NCBI GenBank assembly: GCA_002690705.1 | Contig: NZFO01000011.1 | Location: 185,062-249,061 of the forward strand | Direction of reading: 5' to 3' | DNA from: Magnetovibrio sp. | GTDB lineage: Bacteria > Pseudomonadota > Alphaproteobacteria > Rhodospirillales > Casp-alpha2 | Length of the DNA: 64,000 bases | Shown: in pieces, positions 24,529 through 35,616 of the stretch | How the letters are laid out: every line of letters starts with the position of its first letter | How positions within the stretch are numbered: the first letter of the stretch is position 1 | Translations under genes and position numbers: made by a program | The notes under the pieces: generated by a model | The model's input: only the letters and a program-made list of their open reading frames with translations | Databases searched by the model: none | What the model was told of the DNA's origin: nothing

Positions 24529-25464
24529 ATGCGAGGCTGGTTTTTTGGCTCATTGCTCCTCCATGTCGCGGTGGTTTTTGTGGCTTATTTTGGTTTGCCC
24601 CATATGAAAAGTGATTTGGCATTATTAGATACTGCGATCATAGTTAATGTTGTTCATGTAGAGGAGGATAGCAATCCGCCTCCCAAACCTGTGAGAGAGA
24701 AAAAATCATTCGCCCAAGAGGTCCCTGAGGCTCCGCCACCGCCGCCACAGGTTTTAAGGAAAGTACCACGACCGCCAATGTTAGCGCTAGAACCTAAGCC
24801 AGAACCCAAGCCAGAACCTAAGCCAGAACCTAAGCCAGAACCTAAGCCAGAACCTAAGCCAGAACCTAAGCCAGAACCTAAGCCAGAGCCTAAGCCAGAG
24901 CCTCAGCAAAAAAATGAGACAAAGCTCACTGAAAAGCCAAAATTTTTGAAACGGAAACCGCCTAAGAAGCCTAAACCCAAGGATCAGTTCGCATCGGTTT
25001 TAAAAACGATTGAGGAATTGAAAAAAACACCACGCCCAATTCGGAGAGATAAGTTGGATAGGCCTAAAGATCCCCCTAAATCATCATTTGAGGAGTCTAT
25101 CGCGACAGTATTACAGGGAAACCAGTCAACAAAAAAATATAATGCCACGCGACCTCTCTCTATAAGTGAGATCGATTTAGTCCGACGCCAGATCAGCCGG
25201 TGTTGGATTCTTCCCGCCGGTGCTAAGAATGCAAAGGATCTTCGAATCGCCATCAAAGTGGTAATGAACAGAGATGGGACGGTCCGTGAGGCGAGGATAC
25301 TAAATTCATCGCGGATGCTAGCCGATCGCTTTTTTCGAACTGCGGCAGAGGCAGCGAGAAGAGCGGTCTTGAATCCGCGGTGTAATCCGCTCAAGTTGCC
25401 ATTTGAAAAATATGAACAATGGCAAACCATGACGTTGAACTTCAATCCCAAGGAGCTGTTCTAA
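24529..25464 (+). CDS. tolA: TolA-like energy transducer with KPEP repeat
   Basis: TolA links the inner-membrane TolQR motor to Pal and TolB. The 311-residue protein has one N-terminal membrane helix (about 5-23), a Pro-rich region, nine exact PKPE repeats (about residues 89-124), a Lys-rich segment, and a C-terminal TonB/TolA-type domain (about 200-311: [34 protein letters not shown]). The KPEP track can form an extended rod across the periplasm, as in TonB, whereas classical TolA uses a long helix. Position between tolR and tolB supports the assignment. Confidence 0.85.
   Translation: MRGWFFGSLLLHVAVVFVAYFGLPHMKSDLALLDTAIIVNVVHVEEDSNPPPKPVREKKSFAQEVPEAPPPPPQVLRKVPRPPMLALEPKPEPKPEPKPEPKPEPKPEPKPEPKPEPKPEPKPEPQQKNETKLTEKPKFLKRKPPKKPKPKDQFASVLKTIEELKKTPRPIRRDKLDRPKDPPKSSFEESIATVLQGNQSTKKYNATRPLSISEIDLVRRQISRCWILPAGAKNAKDLRIAIKVVMNRDGTVREARILNSSRMLADRFFRTAAEAARRAVLNPRCNPLKLPFEKYEQWQTMTLNFNPKELF
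24793..24900 (+). repeat. Nine tandem 12-bp repeats inside tolA
   Basis: Nine direct copies of the unit CCTAAGCCAGAA, with one C-for-T and two G-for-A variants, encode nine PKPE units. Near-identity at the nucleotide level suggests recent expansion, so the copy number probably differs among close relatives. This would alter the reach of the periplasmic linker. Confidence 0.9.
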
Positions 25465-25466
25465 AC

Positions 25467-26807
25467 ATGAAAAGGCAAAGGTCCACCCGGTTATTTGTTG
25501 CGGGACTAATCTATGTATTGGCTGCTTTAGCCATGTCGCAAGCAAAGGCTGAACTGAAGATTGATATTACCAAGGCAGTTGTCGAACCGATACCAATTGC
25601 GGTGACAAAGTTTGTTAGGGGTAAATCTTCGCAGTCGCAGTATGGGGAGGACATGGCGCGTGTGATTGCAGCCAATTTAGAGCGTTCCGGGTTATTCAAA
25701 GCAGTTGACCCTAGATCCTTTATTCAGAAACCAAGTGATATTCAAAATTTACCTAGGTTTGGAGATTGGCGGTTGATCAATGTGCAAGCACTAGTCAATG
25801 GTCGCGCGCACATTGTAGCTGATGGCAGGCTTCGTGTGGAATTTCGCCTCTGGGATGTTCTGGCTGAGCAACAAATGGTTGGTTTAGCCTATTTTACGAT
25901 CCCAGATAATTGGCGGCGCGTTGCGCATATTATCTCTGACGCCATTTATAAACGCTTAACAGGCGAGGATGGATATTTTGATACACGGGTAGTTTACATT
26001 TCAGAGAGTGGTCCTGCCATTCGTCGCGTCAAGCGTCTGGCAATCATGGATCAGGACGGGGCCAATCACCGATTTTTGACAGACGGAAGTTCCCTCGTGC
26101 TTACGCCAAGGTTTTCTCCGACGCTCCAAGAAATTACCTATCTCTCCTATCATGGCAACGTACCCCGTGTGTATATTTTCAATATCGACTCAGGGCGCCA
26201 CGAAATTCTTGGTGACTTTCCTGGTATGACTTTTGCACCCCGTTTCTCGCCTGATGGGAAAAGCGTGATCATGAGTATGGCGAAAGATGGTAATACCGAA
26301 ATCTACTCTATGCAGCTCTCCACTCGTAAGGTAAATCGGCTGACTAACCATACTGCGATTGACACCTCGCCCAGTTTTGCGCCCGCCCAGGATCGTGTAG
26401 TTTTTAACTCTGACCGGGGAGGGTCACAGCAACTATATGTCATGAACGCAGATGGTTCCCGTGTTAGACGTATTTCCCATAGGAAAGGGCGGTATGCGAC
26501 GCCGGTTTGGTCTCCCCGCGGAGACTTGATCGCTTTTACTAAATTTACAGGCGGTGTCTTTTATATAGGGGTAATGTATCCGGACGGCACAGGTGAACGC
26601 TTATTGTCAAAGGATTTTTTAGTTGAAGCTCCAACTTGGTCGCCCAACGGCAGAGTGTTAATGTTTTTTCGTAAAAGCCGCACAAAAGCCGATGGAACCG
26701 GGGGTAAGTCGAGGTTATGGTCCATTGATTTGACCGGATATAATGAGCGCGAAATAGTTACACCCACTAATGCATCCGATCCGGCATGGTCTCCATTGAT
26801 TCCGTAA
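25467..26807 (+). CDS. tolB: Tol-Pal beta-propeller protein TolB
   Basis: This is a periplasmic protein of 446 residues. It has a signal peptide (about 1-32, ending QAKA), an N-terminal domain (residues about 33-170 with FWDV-like [10 protein letters not shown]), and a six-bladed C-terminal propeller. Repeated propeller motifs are [64 protein letters not shown] and [14 protein letters not shown]. The ATG at 25467 follows the tolA stop by two bases. It binds Pal and is released by TolA during constriction. Confidence 0.93.
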   Translation: MKRQRSTRLFVAGLIYVLAALAMSQAKAELKIDITKAVVEPIPIAVTKFVRGKSSQSQYGEDMARVIAANLERSGLFKAVDPRSFIQKPSDIQNLPRFGDWRLINVQALVNGRAHIVADGRLRVEFRLWDVLAEQQMVGLAYFTIPDNWRRVAHIISDAIYKRLTGEDGYFDTRVVYISESGPAIRRVKRLAIMDQDGANHRFLTDGSSLVLTPRFSPTLQEITYLSYHGNVPRVYIFNIDSGRHEILGDFPGMTFAPRFSPDGKSVIMSMAKDGNTEIYSMQLSTRKVNRLTNHTAIDTSPSFAPAQDRVVFNSDRGGSQQLYVMNADGSRVRRISHRKGRYATPVWSPRGDLIAFTKFTGGVFYIGVMYPDGTGERLLSKDFLVEAPTWSPNGRVLMFFRKSRTKADGTGGKSRLWSIDLTGYNEREIVTPTNASDPAWSPLIP

Positions 26808-27000
26808 CTGAAGCTATGGTCAAAATACTGTTACATTTTTGTAATATCTTTGTGATTCAATGGCTTTCAGCAAAAAAAACGCTTGGAATCATCCGGTAAG
26901 CTCGTTAGAAAGTGATTGGGCCCATGTATCGGAAGGTTATTTGCCTTGTCTGATGTTTTGAGCGTAAAATTGTATCTTACAAATTCCCGGTGAGGGGGAG

Positions 27001-27531
27001 ATGAACATGCGACTTAAGTTTTTCGGAATTCTCGCAGCTGTTGCCTTGGTAAGTGCCTGCGAAACCGCTTCGGAAGAGAGCGGCGCGAAATCCAGTGGCG
27101 GAGCAACCTCTAGTGCGGCTAGTGCGGCTCAAACCTCTGCGCCGGCCGTCCAAGGTATAAAAGCGGGATCACAACAAGATCTCGTAGTGAACGTTGGGGA
27201 CCGTGTGTTCTTCGATTATGACAGCTATGCGGTTCGCACAAATCAGCAAAACACATTAGATAAGCAGATTGTGTGGATGAAATCTAATCCTTCTGTGTCA
27301 GTGCAGATTGAAGGTCATGCGGACGAGCGTGGTACGCGCGAATACAACTTGGCTTTGGGTGAGCGAAGGGCCAACGCAGTTAAAGATTATTTGGCTGCTG
27401 GCGGTGTTAACCCATCGCGTATTAAGACCATTTCTTACGGTAAAGAGCGCCCTGTTGCACTCGGGTCGAACGAAGAAGCATGGTTACAAAATCGTCGAGG
27501 TGTTACTCGAGTGGTGAGTGCCGGTAGCTAA
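27001..27531 (+). CDS. pal: Peptidoglycan-associated lipoprotein Pal
   Basis: Pal is an outer-membrane lipoprotein that binds peptidoglycan. The 176-residue precursor has a signal peptide with lipobox LVSAC (Cys near residue 20), an Ala/Ser linker, and an OmpA-like domain (about 65-170). The domain has VFFDYDSYAV, IEGHADERGTREYNLALGERRANAV and SYGKERPVA. GAGGGGGAG precedes ATG 27001, with a second ATG two codons on. A 193-base gap separates it from tolB, which may hold its own promoter. Confidence 0.94.
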   Translation: MNMRLKFFGILAAVALVSACETASEESGAKSSGGATSSAASAAQTSAPAVQGIKAGSQQDLVVNVGDRVFFDYDSYAVRTNQQNTLDKQIVWMKSNPSVSVQIEGHADERGTREYNLALGERRANAVKDYLAAGGVNPSRIKTISYGKERPVALGSNEEAWLQNRRGVTRVVSAGS

Positions 27532-27566
27532 GGCTCGGCTGTCGCGGCTTAACGTTCCGGCGGTGC

Positions 27567-27597
27567 TTGCCTCTCCGGTTGCAACCGGAACAGGCAA
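27567..27597 (+). promoter_or_regulatory. Strong stem-loop between pal and cpoB
   Basis: Nested inverted repeats form a two-part hairpin: TTGCCT (27567-27572) pairs with AGGCAA (27592-27597), and CCGGTT (27575-27580) pairs with AACCGG (27583-27588), around a two-base loop. No T-tract follows. It could stabilise the upstream pal message or attenuate cpoB. Confidence 0.6.
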
Positions 27598-27711
27598 AGG
27601 CCATAATTATGCGTTGAAGTCATCGCTAGGTGTGCCAGGCGGGGGAAGAGAGACGTGGAATGTTTTGTTGTCAACGTTGAGTCGGTTGCAGGAAGGCAGG
27701 ACGCGTAAATT

Positions 27712-28893
27712 ATGAAATCCGTTAAGTGTGGAAGGTTAGCCTTACTGTTGGGGCTCGTCTATCCGTTTATTGTATCAATGCAAGTCAAGGCCCAAGAGTT
27801 AAGTCCACTCCTTAACCGGTTGGATCGGTTGGAGCGTGATATCAAAACACTTAATTTCCAAGCCTCTGGTATTAACAATCGCATCGTCACAGAGGATAAG
27901 CGTACCAGAGACGACAGCTCAGAAACCGTTTCCAATGGAGCCTTTCCAAAATACGTAGCGTCACGTTTAAACCAGCGTATGAATAATTTAGAGCAAGATC
28001 TTCGTGCGGGTACTGGTAACATGGAAATGGCGACCCATCAGCTCCAGAAATTGACGGATCGGTTTGACAAATTGATCGGTGATATCGATTACCGGCTTGG
28101 TGTAATTGAAGGCGCTTTGGGTCTCAGCGGCCCCCCCTCCCTAGCTGGGCAATTCCGCGGGACAAACGATGTCCTACAGCAGGGCGTACCCGCAGTGCCG
28201 TCATCGGTTGGCGCACCGACCTCAGTGATTGCATCAGGGACTCCTTCACTGGGTCTTGGGCCTACAGCCGCAAATCCGCAGATTAAGCGGACTGAAACTG
28301 ACCAAACTTTTGGCTCTCTGGGAACAGTCTCCGCAAGAGCTGTTGGCCAAATGACAGTTAGTAAACCCGTGCTGCCATTAGGAAATAGAACCTCAACAGG
28401 TAATGCAAAACAAACAGTGCCAGCAACGCCCGGGCGGAGCACAGGATCTTCGCCATCAGTGGTTCAGTCCAGCCCAGCGCGAACAAATACGAGAATTTTA
28501 CCCCTTGGCAGTCCTCGGGAGCAGTACACCTATGCGTTTAATCTTTTGCGTCAAACCAATTATCAGCAGGCGGAAATTGCCTTAAAGCAATTTGTGGCGG
28601 AGAACGGTGATGATCCGTTGGCAGGTAACGCAAGCTATTGGTTAGGCGAGACATTTTACGTCCGCGCTGACTATCAGCAGGCGGCTCAGGTATTTTTTGA
28701 GGCCTTTCAGTCTAACCCTAAAAACCGAAAAGCACCGGATATGCTACTTAAATTGGGAATGTCTCTGGAACAATTAGGGAAGAATACGGAGGCGTGTGCC
28801 ACTTTTGAAAAAGTTGCCGTAGACTTTGGCAAGGCCTTTCCGCGCATCAAAAACTCTTTAGAACGCGAACGGAAGCGCGCCGCTTGTCCATGA
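27712..28893 (+). CDS. cpoB: Cell division coordinator CpoB (YbgF)
   Basis: CpoB is the periplasmic TPR protein that coordinates septal peptidoglycan synthesis with Tol-Pal. The 393-residue precursor has a signal peptide (ending about QVKAQ), an N-terminal coiled coil (LNRLDRLERDIKTLN and further heptads), a Ser/Thr/Pro-rich linker (about 145-260), and a C-terminal TPR domain (EQYTYAFNLLRQTNYQQAEIALKQFV, GNASYWLGETFYVRADYQQAAQVFFEAF). It overlaps the tilS start by ATGA. Confidence 0.92.
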   Translation: MKSVKCGRLALLLGLVYPFIVSMQVKAQELSPLLNRLDRLERDIKTLNFQASGINNRIVTEDKRTRDDSSETVSNGAFPKYVASRLNQRMNNLEQDLRAGTGNMEMATHQLQKLTDRFDKLIGDIDYRLGVIEGALGLSGPPSLAGQFRGTNDVLQQGVPAVPSSVGAPTSVIASGTPSLGLGPTAANPQIKRTETDQTFGSLGTVSARAVGQMTVSKPVLPLGNRTSTGNAKQTVPATPGRSTGSSPSVVQSSPARTNTRILPLGSPREQYTYAFNLLRQTNYQQAEIALKQFVAENGDDPLAGNASYWLGETFYVRADYQQAAQVFFEAFQSNPKNRKAPDMLLKLGMSLEQLGKNTEACATFEKVAVDFGKAFPRIKNSLERERKRAACP

Positions 28894-30232
28894 ACGGAAT
28901 CGACGCAGATATAGATTCTTTATCGGGGTTTTCCGCCCGCATGGAACATTTCGGACCATTTGAGCTATGCCCGCACATAGCCGTAGCTGTATCCGGAGGT
29001 AGCGACAGCATGGCGTTGACGCTTTTGGCAAATGAATGGGTGAAAACCAATGGTGGAAAAGTCACAGCTTTGACAGTCGACCACGGGATTCGCGAGACTG
29101 CTGCTGAAGAAGCCGGGCAAGTCAGGTCTTGGCTCATGACTCGAGGTATTGTGCATAAAACGCTAAAATGGAGGGGTGGTATTCCCACTAAGGGAATACA
29201 AAATGCTGCGCGATGTGCTCGATATTCGCTTCTTGACGACTGGTGTGGCACGAACTCTGTTCTCCATTTACTCGTGGGCCATACATTAAACGATCAGGCA
29301 GAAACTCTAGTTATGCGACTCCAGAGAGGCAGTGGTCCTGACGGCCTCGCGGCGATGAGCGCGGTGCGTGAACTGAATTCTTGTCGTATTTTAAGACCCA
29401 TATTAGGATCAGACCGGGGAAATTTGCGTGCATATCTCCGTGGGTACAAGCAGAAATGGTTGGTGGATCCGTCAAATATTGACCCTCGATTTGCCCGTTC
29501 TCAGCTCCGAAAAGCTGGTAAATTAGATTGCAATGATTTAGCGATAGCTGCGCGCCACTATGGGTTGGCGCGCCAATCACGAGACAAAGCAACAAATAGG
29601 ATGTTGGCGCGGTTTTGTCAGATTAATGCTCATGGGTACGTGCGGTTTGACTGCCATGATTTTTTGGCAGCGCCGAAAGAAATATCGATCCGTGCTCTCG
29701 GAAGAGTGATAGCCGCAGTAGGTGGCCGCGATTATGTTCCTCGTCAAAACCCGCTGCAGTCAATGCTTGGAAAGTTGAAATTGCAAAATTTTAATGGTAG
29801 CAGTCTGGGCCGTTGTGTTGTTTTAAAAAAAAAAATGGCCAAACAGTTGTTTACAGGGAGGGTCGCAATTTCCCTTTACCCATTAAATTTGAACCTGAGA
29901 GTGAGTTTCATTGGGATGGTCGTTTCCAAATTGCATTCGCAGCACGGCCTCGTTTTTCCTCCGGCGGATTGCATTTGACTGTGCTCAGTAAAGAACTTTG
30001 GGAAGGCCGACATCCTCAAAAAAGTCAGAATTTTATAGGGAATACTGTCTGCCCGCACGCTATGTTTTCGTTGCCCGTTCTGGCAGACGATCAGGGGCTT
30101 TTTTCAGCGCCACACTTAAATTATCGGCGTAATTCCGCGGGTAAGAGAGTTGAAGTTGTAGACAGTGGTTTTAAAAAGCTGCAATTTCAGCCGCAATTAC
30201 CCCTATCAAATGCTGGTTTTTGTGTTGCGTAA
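28890..30232 (+). CDS. tilS: tRNA(Ile)-lysidine synthetase TilS, interrupted at an A11 run
   Basis: TilS makes lysidine at position 34 of tRNA-Ile(CAU), which normally cannot be dispensed with. The first frame (28890-29978) has the P-loop SGGSDS (residues 35-40), TVDHGIRETA, GHTLNDQAETLVMRL and QLRKAGKL. At 29825-29835 eleven consecutive A residues follow GRCVVL. Continuing in this frame gives an unrelated tail. Shifting by one (frame starting near 29813) gives a normal TilS C-terminus (GQTVVYREGRNFPLPI, WDGRFQIAF) ending at 30232. One extra A in the transcript, or a -1 ribosomal shift, restores about 447 residues. Sequence error and real slippage are both possible. The start overlaps the cpoB stop. 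Confidence 0.8.
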
Positions 30233-30307
30233 TTGGGTTTCCATACTATTTGATATAGTAGAGCATGTTGCACGTCGGAACATGATAACGGTGAAAAGGA
30301 TGGTGGC

Positions 30308-32248
30308 GTGAATTTCAATAGGAATTTGGCACTTTGGGTGGTCATAGGTCTTTTAGTATTTGCCCTCTTCAACCTGTTTCAGGGATCTGGTAGCAGAGCT
30401 CCGCAAAATCAACTAGCCTTTTCAGAGTTCGTAGGCGCTGTAAAATCCGGTGAAATCTCGAATGTTAAAATTCAAGGTAATGCTGTGAGCGGGAATTTCC
30501 GCGATGGACGACATTTCCAGACCTACGCACCAGATGATTCCGGCTTAGTGGAGACATTAACGCAGCAAGGTGTCAAGATTACAGCGGCACCCTCCGATGA
30601 GGGATCACCCACGTTATTCTCGATATTGATCTCGTGGTTTCCGATGCTTCTTCTCATTGGTGTTTGGATATTTTTTATGCGTCAAATGCAGGCTGGAGGT
30701 GGCAAAGCAATGGGCTTTGGCAAGTCAAAAGCGCGGATGCTGACGGAAAAATCGGGCCGTATTACTTTTGAGGATGTTGCAGGGATTGACGAAGCCAAAC
30801 AGGAATTAGAAGAGATTGTTGATTTCTTAAAAGACCCTCAGAAATTCCAGAGGCTTGGTGGAAAAATACCAAAAGGATGTCTTCTCGTGGGCCCACCTGG
30901 TACGGGGAAAACACTCTTGGCAAGAGCCATTGCCGGTGAGGCCAATGTGCCATTTTTTACGATTTCTGGGTCGGATTTTGTTGAGATGTTCGTTGGAGTT
31001 GGCGCATCTCGTGTGCGAGACATGTTCGAACAAGGAAAAAAGAATGCACCCTGTATAATCTTTATTGATGAAATTGATGCTGTTGGCCGACACCGTGGCG
31101 CCGGCCTTGGTGGGGGCAATGATGAGCGCGAACAAACCTTGAATCAATTGCTTGTCGAGATGGATGGTTTCGAGAGTAATGAGGGCGTGATTTTAATCGC
31201 GGCGACTAACCGTCCGGACGTCCTTGACCCCGCATTACTTCGACCAGGTCGCTTCGATCGTCAAGTTGTTGTTCCTAATCCAGATATTCTTGGTCGTGAA
31301 AAAATCTTGAAGGTGCACATGAAAAAAGTTCCTCTGGCGCCTGATGTAAACGCCCGCACGATAGCTCGCGGAACACCTGGCTTTTCTGGCGCCGATTTAG
31401 CGAATTTAGTCAACGAGGCAGCGCTTCTTGCCGCCCGTGCGACAAAACGCGTCGTCACGATGGCTGATTTTGAGGCGGCCAAAGATAAAGTTCTGATGGG
31501 TGCGGAACGCCGTTCAATGGTTATGAGCGAGGACGAGAAAGAGCTAACTGCTTACCACGAAGCCGGGCACGCACTGGTGACTATTCATATGCCGAAGACC
31601 GACCCTCTTCACAAGGTTACGATCATCCCCCGAGGACGGGCCCTTGGCGTTACCATGAGTTTGCCGGAAAGGGACAAACTAAGTCAATCCGAGATGCAAT
31701 TGAAGTCATTATTGGCAGTTATGTATGGTGGCCGTGTCGCTGAGGAACTAATATTTGGTAAAGACAATATAACTACTGGTGCCGGAAACGATATCCAACA
31801 AGCAACTAACTATGCTAGACGAATGGTTACTGAGTTTGGATTCTCGGAGAAGCTGGGACCGTTGCGTTACGCAGACAATGAAGAAGAGGTTTTTCTTGGC
31901 CATTCCGTAGCTAGACAAAAGAACATGTCGGATGCCACTGCTGCGCTGATTGACGATGAAGTGAGAACTTTGATTGATCATGCGGAGAATGAGGCACGGA
32001 GAATCATCGGGGAACACCGTGATGAGCTTGAAACTATAGCCCAAGGACTACTCGAATTTGAGAGCCTCAGCGGCGATGAGGTTGATCAATTGTTGCGTGG
32101 TGAGGAAATAGTGCGGAAAGACGATGATATCTCCCCGCCTGAGGGTGGATTGAAGTCGTCCGTGCCGTCTGCGGGAGCGGTGAAGAGCGATAGCAGGAGT
32201 GAAGCAGAGATTACAGATCTTGGCGCGAAACCGCAACCCGAGGGGTAG
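30308..32248 (+). CDS. ftsH: ATP-dependent zinc metalloprotease FtsH
   Basis: FtsH is a membrane AAA+ protease that degrades membrane proteins and regulators. The 646-residue protein has two N-terminal membrane helices (about 7-25 and 103-125), Walker A GPPGTGKT (about 194-201), Walker [13 protein letters not shown], the second region of homology [17 protein letters not shown], and the zinc site HEAGH (near 417). The C-terminal tail after about 600 is acidic and low complexity. The start is GTG at 30308, as the conserved [13 protein letters not shown] begins there. It sits between tilS and folP, the usual order. Confidence 0.96.
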   Translation: MNFNRNLALWVVIGLLVFALFNLFQGSGSRAPQNQLAFSEFVGAVKSGEISNVKIQGNAVSGNFRDGRHFQTYAPDDSGLVETLTQQGVKITAAPSDEGSPTLFSILISWFPMLLLIGVWIFFMRQMQAGGGKAMGFGKSKARMLTEKSGRITFEDVAGIDEAKQELEEIVDFLKDPQKFQRLGGKIPKGCLLVGPPGTGKTLLARAIAGEANVPFFTISGSDFVEMFVGVGASRVRDMFEQGKKNAPCIIFIDEIDAVGRHRGAGLGGGNDEREQTLNQLLVEMDGFESNEGVILIAATNRPDVLDPALLRPGRFDRQVVVPNPDILGREKILKVHMKKVPLAPDVNARTIARGTPGFSGADLANLVNEAALLAARATKRVVTMADFEAAKDKVLMGAERRSMVMSEDEKELTAYHEAGHALVTIHMPKTDPLHKVTIIPRGRALGVTMSLPERDKLSQSEMQLKSLLAVMYGGRVAEELIFGKDNITTGAGNDIQQATNYARRMVTEFGFSEKLGPLRYADNEEEVFLGHSVARQKNMSDATAALIDDEVRTLIDHAENEARRIIGEHRDELETIAQGLLEFESLSGDEVDQLLRGEEIVRKDDDISPPEGGLKSSVPSAGAVKSDSRSEAEITDLGAKPQPEG

Positions 32249-32286
32249 GCTTGCGTACTTTTCCGCTAGCGATCAATGATTAGATA

Positions 32287-33117
32287 ATGGCGAACAAAAC
32301 CTTTGCGGGCCTGACGCTTAGTAGCCCAAGAATTATGGGTATAATAAATGTAACGCCGGATAGTTTTTCGGATGGCGGCGAAACCTTTATGTTTAAAGAT
32401 GCAGTCCAGCGTGGGCTGGCCATGCTCGAGTCCGGCGCGGATATGCTTGATATAGGCGGAGAGTCAACACGACCGGGTGCTACTCCTGTGTCGGTTGATG
32501 AAGAAATGCACCGTGTTGTGCCAGTCATAGAAAAACTCTGTGACGCAGGTGCCATTGTGTCGATAGATAGTCGCCGCTCTCAAGTTATGCGCGCGGCGAT
32601 CAATGCGGGTGCAAGTGTGGTCAATGACGTCACTGCCCTTGCGGGAGATCCTTACTCCCTTGCTTGTGTCGCTGACTGTGAAGTATCAGTTATATTGATG
32701 CATATGCAAGGTACGCCGGAAACGATGCAAGATAGGCCAAATTATGATGATGTCTGCGGAGATGTACATGATTATCTAGGTAAACGGATCGACGTTTGCG
32801 CCGAGGCAGGTATACCTCGTGAGCGCATTGCCGTCGACCCGGGGATTGGTTTTGGAAAAACATGTGAGCACAATTTACAAATTTTATCTCATATTGAAGA
32901 TCTTCATAGGTTGCGTGTACCCGTGATTATAGGAGCGTCTAGAAAGAGCTTTATTGGCCGTATATCGGGAGAAACAAAGCCTGCGAAGAGAACTGCCGGA
33001 TCAATTTCGGCGGCTTTGGCATCGCTAAATCAGGGCGTCCAGATTTTTCGAGTTCATGATGTTGCAGAAACACGACAAGCGTTTGATGTTTGGGAGGCGA
33101 TCCGCTCCGTTGTTTGA
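32287..33117 (+). CDS. folP: Dihydropteroate synthase
   Basis: FolP condenses p-aminobenzoate with dihydropterin pyrophosphate in folate synthesis and is the sulfonamide target. The 276-residue TIM barrel shows MGIINVTPDSFSDGG, MLDIGGESTRPGA, SIDSRRSQVM, VNDVTAL, MHMQGTPETMQ, DPGIGFGKT and the sulfa-loop serine in GASRKSFIG. All substrate motifs are intact. It lies between ftsH and glmM and may be part of one transcript. Confidence 0.95.
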   Translation: MANKTFAGLTLSSPRIMGIINVTPDSFSDGGETFMFKDAVQRGLAMLESGADMLDIGGESTRPGATPVSVDEEMHRVVPVIEKLCDAGAIVSIDSRRSQVMRAAINAGASVVNDVTALAGDPYSLACVADCEVSVILMHMQGTPETMQDRPNYDDVCGDVHDYLGKRIDVCAEAGIPRERIAVDPGIGFGKTCEHNLQILSHIEDLHRLRVPVIIGASRKSFIGRISGETKPAKRTAGSISAALASLNQGVQIFRVHDVAETRQAFDVWEAIRSVV

Positions 33118-33227
33118 TGGGAAAATCCTTACTTCCACGACATATTCCGTAACAATAAGTGACGACGTGGACCTTTTCAGTGAAGGTATAAGTGTTAACC
33201 TTATTACTTAAGGAGAGCTATGAATAT

Positions 33228-34577
33228 ATGACAGCCAAGTATTTTGGAACCGACGGTATTCGTGGAAGAGCTAACACGGAGCCAATGTCTGCGGATACAG
33301 CACTTCGTATCGGAATGGCCGCTGGTTCACACTTTATAAAAGGGGACCACCGGCACAGGGTCGTTATTGGCAAAGATACTCGGCTTTCCGGTTATATGCT
33401 TGAGCCAGCATTGCAGGCTGGATTTGTCTCCGTTGGCATGGATGTGATTTTAGTCGGTCCTATGCCAACTCCAGCAATTGCGATGTTGACCAGGTCTCTT
33501 CGAGCAGATTTAGGTGTAATGCTCTCTGCATCCCATAATCCCTATCACGATAATGGTATCAAGTTTTTTGGTCCTGACGGCTTCAAGCTGTCTGATGAGG
33601 CTGAGGTAGCTATAGAGGCACGGCTGGATCGAGGTATTAATGACCTGCGTGCGGGGCCAGATAAGCTTGGGCGCGCGCGCCGCTTAGATGATGTTGTAGG
33701 ACGATACACTGAATTTGTTAAACAAACCTTTCCCCGAGGCTTAAGCTTGGATGGGCTAAAGGTGGTAATAGATTGCGCTAACGGCGCTGCTTATAAAGTT
33801 GCCCCTGAGGTGCTTTGGGAGCTGGGAGCGGATGTAATTCCCGTCGGAGTGTCACCAAACGGATTCAATATTAATAAAGATTGTGGTTCAACTGAGACTG
33901 GTTACTTGTCTGAGCAGATTACAACTCACGGTGCAGATATTGGATTAGCACTTGATGGTGACGCGGATCGTTTGATTGTTGTGGACGAGACGGGATTGGT
34001 AATAGACGGCGACCAGATCATGGCCGTCATAGCTGAGCGTTGGGCGAAAACGGGTGATTTAAATGGCAACGGGGTAGTGGCAACGGTGATGTCAAACAAG
34101 GGTTTTGAAAATTACTTAGCCAGTAAGGGACTTAATTTAATCCGGACGCAGGTGGGGGACCGCTACGTTGTAGAGCGTATGCAGACGGATGGGTACAATG
34201 TTGGTGGCGAGCAGTCTGGTCATATTATCCTTGGTGATTTTGCAACAACGGGTGACGGGTTGATAGCCGGTCTTCAGATTTTGGCTTCGTTAGCACAGGA
34301 AGGACGTTTAGCTAGCGAAATTTGCCGCCGTTTTGAACCATACCCACAACGAACAGAAAGCGTTCGATTTTCAGGTGTCTGCCCAATGGATGTAAGTGTT
34401 CTCCGTGACGCAATTCGTCAAGGAGAAGCCCAATTGGGAGAGGTTGGTCGAGTGCTGATCCGAAAGTCTGGCACAGAGCCTGTTATTCGCATAATGGCAG
34501 AAGGTGAAGATGAGGGTCTTGTTTCTGACGTTGTTACTGATATTGCTGAGGTCCTCCGTCAAGTTGTTGATGGTTAA
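33228..34577 (+). CDS. glmM: Phosphoglucosamine mutase
   Basis: GlmM interconverts glucosamine-6-P and glucosamine-1-P for UDP-GlcNAc synthesis. The 449-residue protein begins [13 protein letters not shown]. The phosphoserine loop is MLSASHNP, the metal loop DGDADRL, the sugar loop GGEQSGHII, and the phosphate-binding loop [15 protein letters not shown] at 33228 is the conserved start. A tiny ATG-AAT-ATA-TGA reading frame (33219-33230) overlaps it and sits right after AGGAGAG, so translation may pass through it by reinitiation. Confidence 0.95.
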   Translation: MTAKYFGTDGIRGRANTEPMSADTALRIGMAAGSHFIKGDHRHRVVIGKDTRLSGYMLEPALQAGFVSVGMDVILVGPMPTPAIAMLTRSLRADLGVMLSASHNPYHDNGIKFFGPDGFKLSDEAEVAIEARLDRGINDLRAGPDKLGRARRLDDVVGRYTEFVKQTFPRGLSLDGLKVVIDCANGAAYKVAPEVLWELGADVIPVGVSPNGFNINKDCGSTETGYLSEQITTHGADIGLALDGDADRLIVVDETGLVIDGDQIMAVIAERWAKTGDLNGNGVVATVMSNKGFENYLASKGLNLIRTQVGDRYVVERMQTDGYNVGGEQSGHIILGDFATTGDGLIAGLQILASLAQEGRLASEICRRFEPYPQRTESVRFSGVCPMDVSVLRDAIRQGEAQLGEVGRVLIRKSGTEPVIRIMAEGEDEGLVSDVVTDIAEVLRQVVDG

Positions 34578-34586
34578 GGCGAAGTT

Positions 34587-35381
34587 ATGAAGGGTCGCGT
34601 ATTAATCATTGCAGGGTCCGATTCGGGTGGAGGCGCGGGGATTCAAGCCGACATCAAGACCGTCACGTCGCTCGGTGGTTTTGCTATGACAGCAATTACC
34701 GCGCTTACTGCTCAAAACACAGAGGGCGTGCATGGTATCTATGACGTACCGCCAAATTTCATAAAAGAACAAATATCTGTTGTCCTTGATGACATCGGTG
34801 CAGATGTAGTCAAGATCGGGATGTTGCATAATACTGATGTTATAGCCACCGTTTCGAGTACCTTGAGTGATATCGCGCAGGAAGTACCGGTAGTCTTGGA
34901 TCCAGTTATGGTAGCGAAGGGTGGGGAATTGCTTCTAGAGGATACAGCTTTGCATGCTCTGAAAACTCTTCTTATCCCGAGAGCTACCCTTTTGACGCCA
35001 AATGTTGTTGAGGCGGAAGCGCTCACTGGACGAAGAATCATTTGTACTAACGATTTAATTCTGGCCGGTGAAGATTTGATAGAGATGGGTTCCGAAACGG
35101 TGCTAATGAAAGGCGGGCACATCGACGGCAGTACCGTCATAGATATTTTAATATCCACATCAAGTCGGGAGGTTTTCAAGAACATTCGAATAAATACACG
35201 CCATACGCATGGCACAGGATGCACATTAGCCTCCGCCTGTGCTACTGGTATAGCGCAAGGCCTCAGCATGTCTGACGCTGTTAAGCGGGGTAACGACTAT
35301 GTTCAAGAAGCGATTCGAACTGCCCCGGGTTTTGGACGCGGTCATGGGCCACTTAATCATGGTTATGCGACAGGTGGATAA
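34587..35381 (+). CDS. thiD: Hydroxymethylpyrimidine (phosphate) kinase
   Basis: ThiD phosphorylates HMP to HMP-P and HMP-PP for thiamine synthesis. The 264-residue ribokinase-fold enzyme begins RVLIIAGSDSGGGAGIQADIK. It has AMTAITALTAQNT, KIGML, VLDPVMVAKGG, LTPNVVEAEALTG and the anion-hole motif THGTGCTLASACA. It follows glmM after 9 bases. ThiE in the same window is on the other strand, at 14959. Confidence 0.94.
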   Translation: MKGRVLIIAGSDSGGGAGIQADIKTVTSLGGFAMTAITALTAQNTEGVHGIYDVPPNFIKEQISVVLDDIGADVVKIGMLHNTDVIATVSSTLSDIAQEVPVVLDPVMVAKGGELLLEDTALHALKTLLIPRATLLTPNVVEAEALTGRRIICTNDLILAGEDLIEMGSETVLMKGGHIDGSTVIDILISTSSREVFKNIRINTRHTHGTGCTLASACATGIAQGLSMSDAVKRGNDYVQEAIRTAPGFGRGHGPLNHGYATGG

Positions 35382-35616
35382 GCCATGAATCTTCGCCCCC
35401 GAAACAGTTCCTCCGTCGCAACTGAACAGAGGCTAGGTAACCCCGTAAACGAGCGTGGTGGCAGCGAAGTCGTCTTGTAGTCTATAATCTCAAACGAAAT
35501 TTAAAAACTCAATTTAAGTCAGTGGCCTTCTTGAAATGTTAGTTTTATCTGCTAGGCGACCCACTTGGTTGACGGTTTTCCTTTGATGTTTGCATTCTAA
35601 GTCTACAATAACGCAC

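Noticed and set aside
27518-27715. 65-codon frame between pal and cpoB
   Set aside because: It overlaps the pal end, runs through the hairpin and has no ribosome site or family features.
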